Source: GCA-2708415 sp964353185 (GTDB taxonomy: Bacteria > Pseudomonadota > Alphaproteobacteria > Micavibrionales > Micavibrionaceae). From it: a stretch of DNA of 46,178 nt. The stretch spans positions 1-46,178 of the forward strand of contig CAYGUV010000012.1 of assembly GCA_964353185.1 (NCBI GenBank), read 5' to 3'. The notes under the pieces are model-generated. The model was given only the letters and a program-made list of their open reading frames with translations. It ran no database searches and was not told the origin of the DNA. A program made the position numbers and the translations under genes. This document shows, one piece after another, positions 34,843 through 43,814 of the stretch (positions are counted from its first letter, which is position 1; the number at the start of each line of letters is the position of its first letter).

Positions 34843-35592
34843 ATGGGCAAAATTCTTATAACGCGCCCAAAATACGATTCTCTATTACTTCGCGATATTT
34901 TATCTAAACAAAATCTTGATGTCATTATTCATCCCATGATGGATATTAATTATTTAGATGTAAGTATTCCGTCTCTTGATCAGTACGGTGCCCTTATTTT
35001 CACAAGTATAAATGCCGTACGTAGTTTTATTGAACAGTGCCCTGACCGTACACTTAACGTATTTTGCGTCGGCCATAAAACTGCAGAAGAACTTAAAAAA
35101 GCGGGGTTTTATAAAGTACACGAAGCAAGTAATTCAGTTGAAAGCTTGGTCAAGTGCCTTCAAGAAGAAAAACCATTAGATAAGCCATATCTTTATTTGC
35201 GTGGGCAGCATGTTACGAAAGACCTGCAATCTGTTTTTGGTCAAGAAAAGGTTCAACAATTGACAGTGTATGAATCCCATAAAATCAAAAATATACAGGA
35301 TTCTGTTAGTCAGGCGCTCATAAACGGCAATATCTCAGAAGTTGTATTCTATTCGCAACGTACAGTCGAAAGCTTTTATGAGGCGGTGTTTTCGTATAAA
35401 CAAGCACAAAGATTGATAGAATCTATAGCACGTACAAGAGCCTTGTTTTTAAGCGATAGCATGATAAGCTATGCTTCAGAAATATTGGGACCTAAGGGAA
35501 TAGACATACACTGGAAAACCACCTTAGCGCCCGCAAAGCCAACGACAGATGCGCTGGTTAAATTATTAAAAGAATTACATAAGGAGATATAG
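34843..35592 (+). CDS. hemD: Uroporphyrinogen-III synthase
   Basis: A protein of 249 residues from the ATG at 34843 (MGKILITRPK). The family diverges strongly, but the bilobed layout is visible: ILITRPKYDSLLLRDILSKQ, ALIFTSINAVRSFIEQC, VGHKTAEELKKAGF, LYLRGQHVTKDL and VVFYSQRTVESFYEAV. It cyclises hydroxymethylbilane. The position directly after hemC agrees with this call. Confidence 0.92.
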   Translation: MGKILITRPKYDSLLLRDILSKQNLDVIIHPMMDINYLDVSIPSLDQYGALIFTSINAVRSFIEQCPDRTLNVFCVGHKTAEELKKAGFYKVHEASNSVESLVKCLQEEKPLDKPYLYLRGQHVTKDLQSVFGQEKVQQLTVYESHKIKNIQDSVSQALINGNISEVVFYSQRTVESFYEAVFSYKQAQRLIESIARTRALFLSDSMISYASEILGPKGIDIHWKTTLAPAKPTTDALVKLLKELHKEI

Positions 35593-35593
35593 C

Positions 35594-37354
35594 ATGGCAA
35601 AAACAAAACCACAGCCGATTCAAAATGCGGGGGAAATCATTGAACGTTTTGGTGGTATACGCCCGATGGCGGCAAAGATAGATACGCCAGTGACAACCGT
35701 ACAAGGATGGAAAAAACGTGATGTTATTCCCGCGACGCGTCGCGATCAAATTTTAACGGCCGCGCAGGATAACAATATTGATCTCAGCGATATTTCAGAA
35801 AAAAGTACAACGACGCAGGCGCTTCCAAAGACGCGTGTTACAAATACCCCTAAAAAGAAGGCGGCGACAAAAAAGAATTCGGCACCGACTCCTCAAACAA
35901 CTGAAACCCCTCCTGTTTCAACAGCTCCAGAAACTGATAAAACCGTATCAAGCCAAAAGCCTGCAACTGAGCAAGTGAGCATCACTTCCGAGAAAATCAA
36001 AACAAGCTCACACGAAGAAATATTAGATAAAATAGATCAAAATAATCGTAAAGCGGTGGTGTCCAGTATTTGGATTACTGTTCTTCTTGTTTTAATTGGA
36101 TTGTCTTTAGCTTTATTTATCCTATGGCCACTTTTGAAAAAAGAATCTCAAGAATTAAACCCTAACATAGTTCAAAAAATTGAGCAGCTGGAAACCAAGG
36201 TTGATAATGTCGAACAAAAAACTTCATTTATGGGTAATATTGTTCCAGAGAATCTACAAAAAAAAATTGAGGGCCTTCAAGAACAAGCAGCAACTATTCA
36301 GCTAACCGTTAGTGATTTGGCGAACCAGGCTGGTGATATTTCCCGTGATGTTTTGGCGAAAGATGCAGGGCCTTTGTCTAATCGCTTAGAAGTCCTTGAA
36401 CAAAAAGTGGCTATCTTATCTGATAATAATAATTTTAATGCAATTATTGCACGTGTTCAGGGTTTAGAAGAAAGTCTGGCAGGGCAAGAACAATTAAAAA
36501 GCTCCATCGCTCAACTACAAAATCTTGTTACATCGCGCAATCCAGCAAACTTAGATGACAACCTTGCTAACGTCCAAAACGAAAACCAAGGGCCATTGGG
36601 TGAAACACTTCAGGGTGTTTCGGGCAATGATCTTAAGGCGGCGGCTATGTTGTTAGCATTTTCAAAATTCAGAGATAGCCTTAATCGTGAAGAAGCCTTT
36701 GGTGATGATCTGATTTTACTACAAAGATTAGCTGGCGACGATAACGTGGAATTACAAGCAGCCCTGTCACGCCTTGCCCCCAAAGCCGAAACAGGTGTTT
36801 TATCCCCGCAAGGATTATCACGAGAATTACGCAGTGTTACAGGAGATATCGTTTTTTCATCTTTAAAAGGGGAAGATGTTTCTATGAAGGAAAAGGCTGT
36901 TGCGCGTATCAATAATGTCTTCCAAGTAGAAAAAGAAGGTGAGCCAGTTTTAGGAACAGAAACGCAAATGACCGTTGCACGCGCCCAAAAGATGCTCGAT
37001 GAAGGTGATATTCAAGGGGCCGTGAATACATTGAGAACTTTAGACGGGGAAGCGGGTTTAACCGCAAATGACTTTATAAAAGAGGCACAATCAACCCTAA
37101 TGGCACAACGTGTACAAGATTTGATAAGTGATAATATTTTATCCAAAGTAAGCAATGTTGCGAATGGACAAATCCCTGATAATTTTTCATTAGAAAATTT
37201 TGACTTAAATGTAATTAAACAAAATTTGAATAAAACGCTACCTGCTATCTCTGCGGGTAATCAAGGGGTTCGAGATGAAGCGTCAGGCTTGACTATTTTA
37301 CCCAATGCGCAAACCTTTAAAGGTTTTTCAGGCGGCCAAAATAACACACAGTAA
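35594..37354 (+). CDS. Mitofilin/Mic60-like inner-membrane protein with N-terminal HTH
   Basis: A protein of 586 residues with a strong ribosome site (AAGGAGAT). Residues about 10-65 form a small helix-turn-helix-like domain (IIERFGGIRPMAAKIDTPVT, TTVQGWKKRDVIP). A Pro/Thr/Lys-rich linker follows, then one membrane helix at about 156-180 (SIWITVLLVLIGLSLALFIL). A coiled coil (185-320) and a helical C-terminal mitofilin-like region (about 400-550) come after it. In alphaproteobacteria Mic60 lies between hemD and hemY, exactly as here. It probably shapes inner-membrane folds and contacts the outer membrane. The extra N-terminal DNA-binding-like domain is unusual. Confidence 0.82.
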   Translation: MAKTKPQPIQNAGEIIERFGGIRPMAAKIDTPVTTVQGWKKRDVIPATRRDQILTAAQDNNIDLSDISEKSTTTQALPKTRVTNTPKKKAATKKNSAPTPQTTETPPVSTAPETDKTVSSQKPATEQVSITSEKIKTSSHEEILDKIDQNNRKAVVSSIWITVLLVLIGLSLALFILWPLLKKESQELNPNIVQKIEQLETKVDNVEQKTSFMGNIVPENLQKKIEGLQEQAATIQLTVSDLANQAGDISRDVLAKDAGPLSNRLEVLEQKVAILSDNNNFNAIIARVQGLEESLAGQEQLKSSIAQLQNLVTSRNPANLDDNLANVQNENQGPLGETLQGVSGNDLKAAAMLLAFSKFRDSLNREEAFGDDLILLQRLAGDDNVELQAALSRLAPKAETGVLSPQGLSRELRSVTGDIVFSSLKGEDVSMKEKAVARINNVFQVEKEGEPVLGTETQMTVARAQKMLDEGDIQGAVNTLRTLDGEAGLTANDFIKEAQSTLMAQRVQDLISDNILSKVSNVANGQIPDNFSLENFDLNVIKQNLNKTLPAISAGNQGVRDEASGLTILPNAQTFKGFSGGQNNTQ

Positions 37355-37382
37355 TTTATTACTTTAAAGAGAGGGTTTTGTC

Positions 37383-38762
37383 TTGTTCCAAACAATTTGG
37401 TTCTTTTTAAAAATATTTATCATCATTGCTTTCTTAGCATGGATCATTAGCCTGTCTGGAACAGTCTCAATTGATTTATTTGATTATAGCATTGTGGCTC
37501 CTACAAATATCTTTTTCCTATTTATTACTATTTTATTATTCCTCTGTATTTTTCTTTACAAAGTACTTCAGGGTATTTTTTCGATACCACACAAATTTTC
37601 AAGATACCGTGAAACAACCCGCTACCAAAAAGGGTATGAAGCAATGACGCGCGGGCTGGTTGCGGTTGCGGCGGGCGATGCTAAGCAAGCAACTTATTTT
37701 GCCCGCAGATCAAAAAATTTACTCCCGCTCATGAGGGGCAAGCAACAACCGCTACATTTATTATTAGAGGCACAAGCCGCCCGACTTCGCGGCGAAGATA
37801 GCGTGGCGCAAAATCGCTTTGAAGCTTTGATGGAAGATAAGGATGCGGCCTTTTTAGGAATTCGTGGTCTTTTAACATCGGCTTTAGAAAAGGGCGATGA
37901 TCATCTTGCACTACAATTTGCTAATCAAGCCGCTAGCCTCCACCCAAATCAGGCATGGATTATTCAGATTTTGTATCAACTTCAGATAAAGAATAAGATG
38001 TGGGATGCCGTTTTAGAAACTGCGAAAAAAGCAAAAAAATATAAGGCGTTAGAGCTTGAAAAAATAATGAGTGATGAGGCTACTATCTATTTAATGCGTT
38101 TTGATAACGCCTTTAAAGATAAGGAATATTCTGAAGCCGAAAAATATTTAAAACAGGCATTAAAAATAGACAAAAATTTTATGCCCACTATTTTAAGGTC
38201 TGCAAAGTTTTATTTGTCACAAGGAAAGCATAAAAAATCTGCTTCAATAGTGAAAAATGCATGGCGCCATAAACCGCACCCTGATTTGGCGTCTTTATGG
38301 TTGGACCTAGCGCCTGAAGCAGGAAAATTCGATGAAAAGCGATGGAAGTGGGTGAAAAAATTGACCGCACTTAAGCCAGATCATATTGAAAGTCATTTGT
38401 TACTTGCCCGCGCTGCCATGGAGATGGAGCTATGGGGCGACGCAAAAGCTTCATTGGTTCAAGCTGAGAAGATTCATCCCTCGGCACAGCTTTATCGAAT
38501 GATGGCAATCGTTGAACAAAACAGCACGCATAATGAAGATTCTATTCATACCTTAATGGGCAAAGCATCCGAAGCATTACCAGATAAAGTATGGATCTGT
38601 TCACAAACAGGTATCATTTATGAAGAGTGGATGCCAATCGCACCGCCGCATAACAGTTTTAATACAATTATTTGGCAATATGCTAGCGCGGCGCGCATAT
38701 ATGAGACACAAGATTTTATCTCAAAAAATGGGCACTCAAATTTACTGATCGATCCTATCTAA
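37383..38762 (+). CDS. hemY: HemY-like inner-membrane TPR protein
   Basis: A protein of 459 residues from a TTG start with GAGAGGG about seven bases upstream. Two membrane helices at the N-terminus (FFLKIFIIIAFLAWIISLSG and IFFLFITILLFLCIFLYKVL) are followed by a HemY_N region (YQKGYEAMTRGLVAVAAGDAK) and TPR helices to the end. This is the alphaproteobacterial HemY family, not the protoporphyrinogen oxidase also called HemY. It is the last gene of the hem-mic60 operon; its exact role in haem metabolism is unclear. Confidence 0.92.
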   Translation: MFQTIWFFLKIFIIIAFLAWIISLSGTVSIDLFDYSIVAPTNIFFLFITILLFLCIFLYKVLQGIFSIPHKFSRYRETTRYQKGYEAMTRGLVAVAAGDAKQATYFARRSKNLLPLMRGKQQPLHLLLEAQAARLRGEDSVAQNRFEALMEDKDAAFLGIRGLLTSALEKGDDHLALQFANQAASLHPNQAWIIQILYQLQIKNKMWDAVLETAKKAKKYKALELEKIMSDEATIYLMRFDNAFKDKEYSEAEKYLKQALKIDKNFMPTILRSAKFYLSQGKHKKSASIVKNAWRHKPHPDLASLWLDLAPEAGKFDEKRWKWVKKLTALKPDHIESHLLLARAAMEMELWGDAKASLVQAEKIHPSAQLYRMMAIVEQNSTHNEDSIHTLMGKASEALPDKVWICSQTGIIYEEWMPIAPPHNSFNTIIWQYASAARIYETQDFISKNGHSNLLIDPI

Positions 38763-38765
38763 GTT

Positions 38766-39569
38766 TTATATTTTCAAAAAACGAACAGCGGCGAAGCCCC
38801 CTAAGAAACCACCAACATGTGCGGCCCATGCAACCGCGCTTCCATCAGGGCTTCCTAAAAAGCCAAATATAATCGAAATCCCAATCCATAATGCAATAAT
38901 GGGTATCATGCCATAACGCCCGCTTAAGCCAGAATTTTGGCGATGTAGCATAACAAGGGCAACGGCAAACATACCACTTAACCCCCCTGATGCCCCAATG
39001 ACAGGGTCCAAGGAATTTAAATTCAAGACAAAATGAAAGGCAACGCCGATGAGACCACATATAAAAAATACTTGGAACATTTTTTTTGTACCAATCCATT
39101 TTTCAAGTCCACTACCAAAAGCTAATAACATGACACCATTCATACCTAAGTGCAGCCATGACCCATGCAGAAACATATGGGTGATTGGAGTCAAAATTTG
39201 TAACGGCTCCATCATGTCTATCTCTGTAAAGCGAAGGGGGACAAAACCTAAATGATAGAAAGCTAAATCGCGCATTTCATCACTCAGGATATATGTCACT
39301 ATTAAATGTATCACGACGATCGCAAGTAAAAGATATTTCGTCCCGTTTGGTATGTTAAACATGGGTGGGTTATCGCCTGCTTGGGAATTAGGCATATAAT
39401 AAGATGGGTTTTGGCGTGCTTGGTTACGTTTTCTTTCCTGCTCTTTTTCGGCGGCTTGATCTATTTTTCTTTGCGCTAAAATCTCTTTGCGTTTTTGGTC
39501 AAGCTCTACGATATTTTCGTTTGCACCCCATGGACCTTTTCCTTTGTTTTTATCGTCTTTATCGCTCAT
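38766..39569 (-). CDS. Rhomboid family intramembrane serine protease
   Basis: A protein of 267 residues. The N-terminal ~70 residues are charged and cytosolic, and six membrane helices follow. Catalytic serine is in VIGASGGLSGMFAV (GxSG), catalytic histidine in WAAHVGGFLGGF, and the loop-1 motif MFLHGSWLHLGMNGVMLLAFG is typical. All catalytic residues are present. Substrates are unknown. Convergent with hemY. Confidence 0.95.
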   Translation of the reverse strand: MSDKDDKNKGKGPWGANENIVELDQKRKEILAQRKIDQAAEKEQERKRNQARQNPSYYMPNSQAGDNPPMFNIPNGTKYLLLAIVVIHLIVTYILSDEMRDLAFYHLGFVPLRFTEIDMMEPLQILTPITHMFLHGSWLHLGMNGVMLLAFGSGLEKWIGTKKMFQVFFICGLIGVAFHFVLNLNSLDPVIGASGGLSGMFAVALVMLHRQNSGLSGRYGMIPIIALWIGISIIFGFLGSPDGSAVAWAAHVGGFLGGFAAVRFLKI

Positions 39570-39597
39570 TTTTATTCCTTAATTTAGGAACTCATCA

Positions 39598-39627
39598 TAA
39601 AAAAACGGTGACTAAAAAGCCACCGTT
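39598..39627 (-). terminator. Rho-independent terminator of the 225-aa gene
   Basis: On the minus strand AACGGTG and CACCGTT form a seven-pair stem with a ten-base loop and a T7 run. It is 37 bases past the stop at 39664 and just ahead of the rhomboid gene. Confidence 0.85.
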
Positions 39628-39663
39628 AGTTTGTGTTCAAATAAATTTGAAGGAAAATATTGT

Positions 39664-40320
39664 TTAGTTCGGCGCCATACCGCCAAATAGACCTGCGTTT
39701 CTTTCAGAGTCATAATTATATTTGATGCTTTCATCGCCTTTGGCCTGTAATCCACCGCCTGGTGTTGCCTTTTTAATGATGTCGCTGACACCTTTCATAA
39801 TATCCATGGCCATAACTTTGGTCTGGTGTAATTGTTCTTTTAAATTTTCAAAGGCTTGCGCGAATGCTTCGCTCGCTAATTCTTTGCCCATTACGACAAA
39901 TTTCTTAATTTCTGCCATGTCTGGGATGATACCTTCTGTTACTTTGTCAAAAGCACTTAGGCTAACATTAGAATCTTCTAACTTTTTCATCGTGGGCTTT
40001 TTACCGCCACCGCCATCTTTACCCTTTGTTTCGTCTTCATCCTCTTCGTCTTCTGCTTTTACAAGATCGTTAGAGACGAGCTCAAGGTATGTCGGTGCTT
40101 GGTAGCTAACAGGATAATTTTTTAAATCAGATAAATCTAAATCACGGCCTGTAAGGCCTGCCTTTAATTCAACACGCAATATGTCGGTACGCCAATCAAA
40201 AGCAACACAGTGTGACTTATACTCACCAGGTTGAGTATATTTTTTCACAAGTTTTTTTCCGGGATAAATTTTTTCTTTTAAACCAGATTCTTTGACAAGC
40301 TCTTGAATATTTACCTGCAT
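39664..40320 (-). CDS. Hypothetical acidic-linker protein, 218 aa
   Basis: The ATG at 40320 has AGGAG six bases upstream, so the longer frame start at 40341 is rejected. Layout: a mixed alpha/beta N-terminus (about 1-80, YTQPGEYKSHCVAFDWRTDI), an acidic low-complexity linker (EDEEDEDETKGKDGGGG), then amphipathic helices (AFAQAFENLKEQLHQTKVMA, DIMKGVSDIIKKA) and a flexible end. No membrane segment or signal is present. I do not recognise the family. Confidence 0.75.
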   Translation of the reverse strand: MQVNIQELVKESGLKEKIYPGKKLVKKYTQPGEYKSHCVAFDWRTDILRVELKAGLTGRDLDLSDLKNYPVSYQAPTYLELVSNDLVKAEDEEDEDETKGKDGGGGKKPTMKKLEDSNVSLSAFDKVTEGIIPDMAEIKKFVVMGKELASEAFAQAFENLKEQLHQTKVMAMDIMKGVSDIIKKATPGGGLQAKGDESIKYNYDSERNAGLFGGMAPN

Positions 40321-40550
40321 GTTATACTCCTTGTTTTGCACTTTGTTTATGCCTTAGTTATCCAAAGTATAAACTATTTAGTGCGTTGTTTACGAATTTC
40401 AGCTTTATATTGCCCGTAAATCTTTAAAAAACAGTTAATTATTATGGAATAATTTATTTTTATTGTAATAAAATATTTTAAGCCTAAATTTTTCTTTTTA
40501 GACTAAGAAATGGTAAGATAAGATATGTATAAAAAAGAAGTGACTTAAGA

Positions 40551-40928
40551 ATGCGTGTTTTTAGATATATTTTTGTTATTTTAATAAGCGGATTCATATT
40601 AATCTTTGCTGACCACGCTTTGGCACAAGAGAGCAACGTTGCGACAACTTCTTATGAAGATGCGAAAAGAAAGCAATTAATCGTCAATAAATACACTTCG
40701 GGTGTTTTTTCTAGTCAAGGTACTCGCTCATCGCGCAATAATGGGAAATCTAACCAAATAGTTGCCCCTTTCGTGTTTTCTAAATATACCGCGCCATCAG
40801 GGCGAAGCGGTTTAGTTGGGACGGGTGGCAATCGATATTCGGGACAGTCTGCGCGAGTAAACGGCTATTCGCTCTCTATGACCCCTGAACAGGTTCGCCA
40901 AAAACGCGCAAGCTATTCCACAAAATAA
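40551..40928 (+). CDS. Small secreted hypothetical protein, 125 aa
   Basis: An N-terminal Sec signal (YIFVILISGFILIFADHALA, cleavage after about 25). The mature protein is Ser/Arg/Gly-rich and low in hydrophobics (SSQGTRSSRNNGKSNQ; GRSGLVGTGGNRYSGQS), so it is probably disordered. No family is recognised. It stands alone on the plus strand after a 209-base AT-rich gap with no clear promoter. Confidence 0.6.
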   Translation: MRVFRYIFVILISGFILIFADHALAQESNVATTSYEDAKRKQLIVNKYTSGVFSSQGTRSSRNNGKSNQIVAPFVFSKYTAPSGRSGLVGTGGNRYSGQSARVNGYSLSMTPEQVRQKRASYSTK

Positions 40929-41004
40929 TCAGGTGAATTAAAAAAGTCCTTAATAATTGAGCTTTATAAATTGCTAAAAATCCTTTGCGCTTTATATTTC
41001 TTTT

Positions 41005-41844
41005 ATGGAATTTTTTAGCGGTGATCTTGTCTTTCTTCTTATAATTTTGTGCCTACTGGCGGGGGTCGCAGGATTTTTGGCGGGTCTACTTGGTATTGGT
41101 GGGGGCCTTATTCTTGTTCCGGGGCTTTATTTTACGTTTTCATCACTGGGGTATGAAAGTGACCATCTTATGCATGTGGCGATAGGAACGTCTTTGGGAA
41201 CAATAATGGCAACAGGCTTATCTTCTGCACGATCGCACCATAAACGCGGCGCAGTTGATTTTGATCTAATACGCCAAATTGCTCCCGGTCTTATTCTTGG
41301 CGTCATCCTTGGCAGTTTGGTGGCCTCAATAGTTAATAGTTTATGGCTTAAATGTTTTTTTGTACCTGCATTGTTCATTTTGGCAACATTAATGCTCATT
41401 AATCCGAAAGATAAAGTTGTCCAAAAAACACTACCTTCGCGTCCTTTGACATGCCTCATTACATCGGCTATTGGGCTGGTTTCTAGCTTGATGGGTATTG
41501 GTGGGGCGGCTTTGAACGTGCCGTTCATGACCCTTTGCCGCGTTCCTGTTCATAAGGCGATTGGTTCCGCGTCCGCCATGGGCATTTTGATTGCCATTAC
41601 AGGTACGATTGGGTTTTTTGTAATAGGTCTGGGTGATGGACACGCTAATTTACCGCCTTTTACCTATGGCTTTATCAATATTTTGGCGTTGGGTATTATT
41701 ATGCCCATCACAATATTCATTGCCCCTTTGGGGGTTGCGGTTGCCCATAGAGTATCTGTTTCACGCCTTAAAAAGATTTTCAGTATCTTTCTATTTTTCT
41801 TGGGCATTCGCATGGCGGTCGAGATTTATCCTGCTTTATTTTAA
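41005..41844 (+). CDS. TauE/SafE family anion permease
   Basis: A protein of 279 residues with about eight membrane helices in two related halves, each with the glycine-rich TauE/SafE motif (GLLGIGGGLILVPGLYF and SLMGIGGAALNVPFMTL). Also seen are HVAIGTSLGTIMATGLSSAR and KAIGSASAMGILIAITGTIG. Family members export sulfite, sulfoacetate or other organosulfur anions; the substrate here cannot be told. Confidence 0.93.
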   Translation: MEFFSGDLVFLLIILCLLAGVAGFLAGLLGIGGGLILVPGLYFTFSSLGYESDHLMHVAIGTSLGTIMATGLSSARSHHKRGAVDFDLIRQIAPGLILGVILGSLVASIVNSLWLKCFFVPALFILATLMLINPKDKVVQKTLPSRPLTCLITSAIGLVSSLMGIGGAALNVPFMTLCRVPVHKAIGSASAMGILIAITGTIGFFVIGLGDGHANLPPFTYGFINILALGIIMPITIFIAPLGVAVAHRVSVSRLKKIFSIFLFFLGIRMAVEIYPALF

Positions 41845-41927
41845 ACCAAATTTCACGAATCATTGATTTTATGCTTTAGATACCGCTAAGTATAAAATAT
41901 TCTTGATGAAAATAACGTGTTTACTAT

Positions 41928-43103
41928 ATGCCAAAAAAATCTCTTATCATTATTGCGAATGACTTTACGTCTATAAAAAATACGCAGGGACGTCTTTCGT
42001 TTGATTTGGCGCAACATGCGTTGAATAATGGCTATATTGTTACTGTACTAACTGCCGATCCCAAAACTCAAGGTCGGTTTGTTGAACAAAATTTAACCGT
42101 TCACCGTGTTAAACCTTTTTTGATGGGGCGGCGTATGAAAAAAATTGTACGCGAAATTGGCCCCATTGATGTGGTCGTCTCATTAACGCAATCATCAAAG
42201 ATTCTTTTTATTGCCAATAAAATTGCGCAGAAATATTGCGCAAAACATATTCAATGGGTCAATATTATGCGACCTGAAATTAATACTGCGCTAAATGAAA
42301 AATCTTTCTTTAGAAAAATATTCCCGATTGAAAAAAAATACCTTAAAGAACAAAAAAAATGTGATCATTACGTTGTTCCAGGGCGTGCGATGCGTCAAAA
42401 ATTAAAAGGGCATCATATTTTACCGCAAAAAATATCTTTTATTCCCAATTGGACAAACCTAAATGGCTTGCATTTAGAAAAGAAAGATATCGTGGAAAAT
42501 TCTACTTCCGATCCTGCTCACAACGTAAAAATAAAACGAGATGAAAATCCCAAATTTAGAATTATATATGCAGGAGACCTTGGAAAAGCATATCCGGTAA
42601 AGCCCATTATCGAAGCAGCTGAAGCATTACGCGAGCATACTGAAATAGAATTTCTTTTTGTCGGTGATGACAACGCCCATTCCAAACTAGCGCGGGAGCG
42701 AGAGAAGCGCAGCCTTGATAACATCCGCTTTATTCCTTATCAGCCAACTGGACATTACAAAGAAATATTAGAAAGTGGCGATGTGCATCTTGTGACGTTA
42801 CGCCCCGCTTTTAATGGTTTGCTTGTACCATGTAAATTTTATTCTTCTTTGTGTGTGGCGCGTCCTGTTATTTATTTAGGAAGTGCTGATTCTGAAATTG
42901 GACAAATTATAAATCAATATGGTTGCGGCGATGTTATCGAAGAAATGGATTCAAAATATCTTGTTGATGCTATTTTAAAATATCGTCACGATGGCCAGGC
43001 ATGGTTTAGTGCACAGGATGGCGCAATCAATGCATCACAAGAATATAATCCAACCAATTCTTTAAATGCATGGATGGATGTTTTTGACGAGGTTATGAAA
43101 TAA
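41928..43103 (+). CDS. GT4-type glycosyltransferase
   Basis: A protein of 391 residues with a GT-B fold. The N-terminal domain starts SLIIIANDFTSIKNTQGRLS and contains HALNNGYIVTVLTAD; the C-terminal domain has RIIYAGDLGKAYPVKPIIEA, LFVGDDNAHSKLAR and IRFIPYQPTGHYKEILESGD. The donor-site Glu motif seems replaced by LLVPCKFYSSLCVARPVIY, as in WbuB-like enzymes. It probably adds a sugar to a lipid-linked or surface glycan. Its stop overlaps the next start (TAATG). Confidence 0.85.
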   Translation: MPKKSLIIIANDFTSIKNTQGRLSFDLAQHALNNGYIVTVLTADPKTQGRFVEQNLTVHRVKPFLMGRRMKKIVREIGPIDVVVSLTQSSKILFIANKIAQKYCAKHIQWVNIMRPEINTALNEKSFFRKIFPIEKKYLKEQKKCDHYVVPGRAMRQKLKGHHILPQKISFIPNWTNLNGLHLEKKDIVENSTSDPAHNVKIKRDENPKFRIIYAGDLGKAYPVKPIIEAAEALREHTEIEFLFVGDDNAHSKLAREREKRSLDNIRFIPYQPTGHYKEILESGDVHLVTLRPAFNGLLVPCKFYSSLCVARPVIYLGSADSEIGQIINQYGCGDVIEEMDSKYLVDAILKYRHDGQAWFSAQDGAINASQEYNPTNSLNAWMDVFDEVMK

Positions 43104-43540
43104 TGGCTCTTCATATGATTAAACTTGTTGTTGGTATTGATGATCTTGATGATTTTTACAATTGGCAACGCGAACATATTTATGATTATGACGGTGTTCC
43201 TGCTAATGTTGTTCAAACTAGATTTAAAGCCAAGCAAGCAGATGAAATTCTTAAAACAGGGGGGTCTATTTACCGTGTGATTAAGAATAAGATCGTCTGT
43301 CGCCAAAAAATCTTAGGGTTTGAACAAATGGAGAGCAAAGAAAAAGGCACCCAATGCCTTATCATGTGCGATACAGAGATTATTCAAACTTACTCCATAC
43401 CCAAGCGTCCTTTCCAAGGGTGGCGATATTTAAAACAAGAACAAGCACCAAAAGACCGCGGTATTTACCTTGGGGATGGTCAACGCGAAGAAATTCCTCC
43501 CGAATTAGAGGCTGAACTCTTGGAATCTGGACTTTTATAA
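43103..43540 (+). CDS. DUF1489 family protein
   Basis: A protein of 145 residues starting MALHMIKLVVGIDDLDDFYN, the typical DUF1489 start. Later segments (GGSIYRVIKNKIVCRQKILG, PFQGWRYLKQEQAPKD) also fit. It is a soluble alphaproteobacterial family of unknown function. It overlaps the glycosyltransferase stop by one base, so the two are cotranslated. Confidence 0.93.
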   Translation: MALHMIKLVVGIDDLDDFYNWQREHIYDYDGVPANVVQTRFKAKQADEILKTGGSIYRVIKNKIVCRQKILGFEQMESKEKGTQCLIMCDTEIIQTYSIPKRPFQGWRYLKQEQAPKDRGIYLGDGQREEIPPELEAELLESGLL

Positions 43541-43648
43541 CCAAAGTTAAAAATTAACTTTGGATAAAAAATACAAAATTCTTTCGAGAGCCATTCGTTT
43601 TATGCATACATAATATGTGTTTTATGATTGCATCTGAGGAGAAAGTTT

Positions 43649-43801
43649 ATGCGTAACCAATTATTTCCAGCTTTATTAAGTGTTTTTGCCCTAGTTTCTA
43701 ATCCCGCAAGTTCAGACAATTTCAAGCTTCCTGTTGATGCTGGCAATGCTCAAGCTGTTGAAGCAGCAGTTTCGGGAGCGTTAGCCATGGCAAGGTTATA
43801 A
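43649..43801 (+). CDS. Small secreted peptide, 50 aa
   Basis: ATG with GAGGAG about seven bases upstream. It has a Sec-like N-terminus (NQLFPALLSVFALVSNPASS) and a short polar mature part ending AVSGALAMARL. It ends 13 bases before the VWA gene, so the two are likely cotranscribed. No family is recognised. Confidence 0.55.
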   Translation: MRNQLFPALLSVFALVSNPASSDNFKLPVDAGNAQAVEAAVSGALAMARL

Positions 43802-43814
43802 AACAACAAATTTT

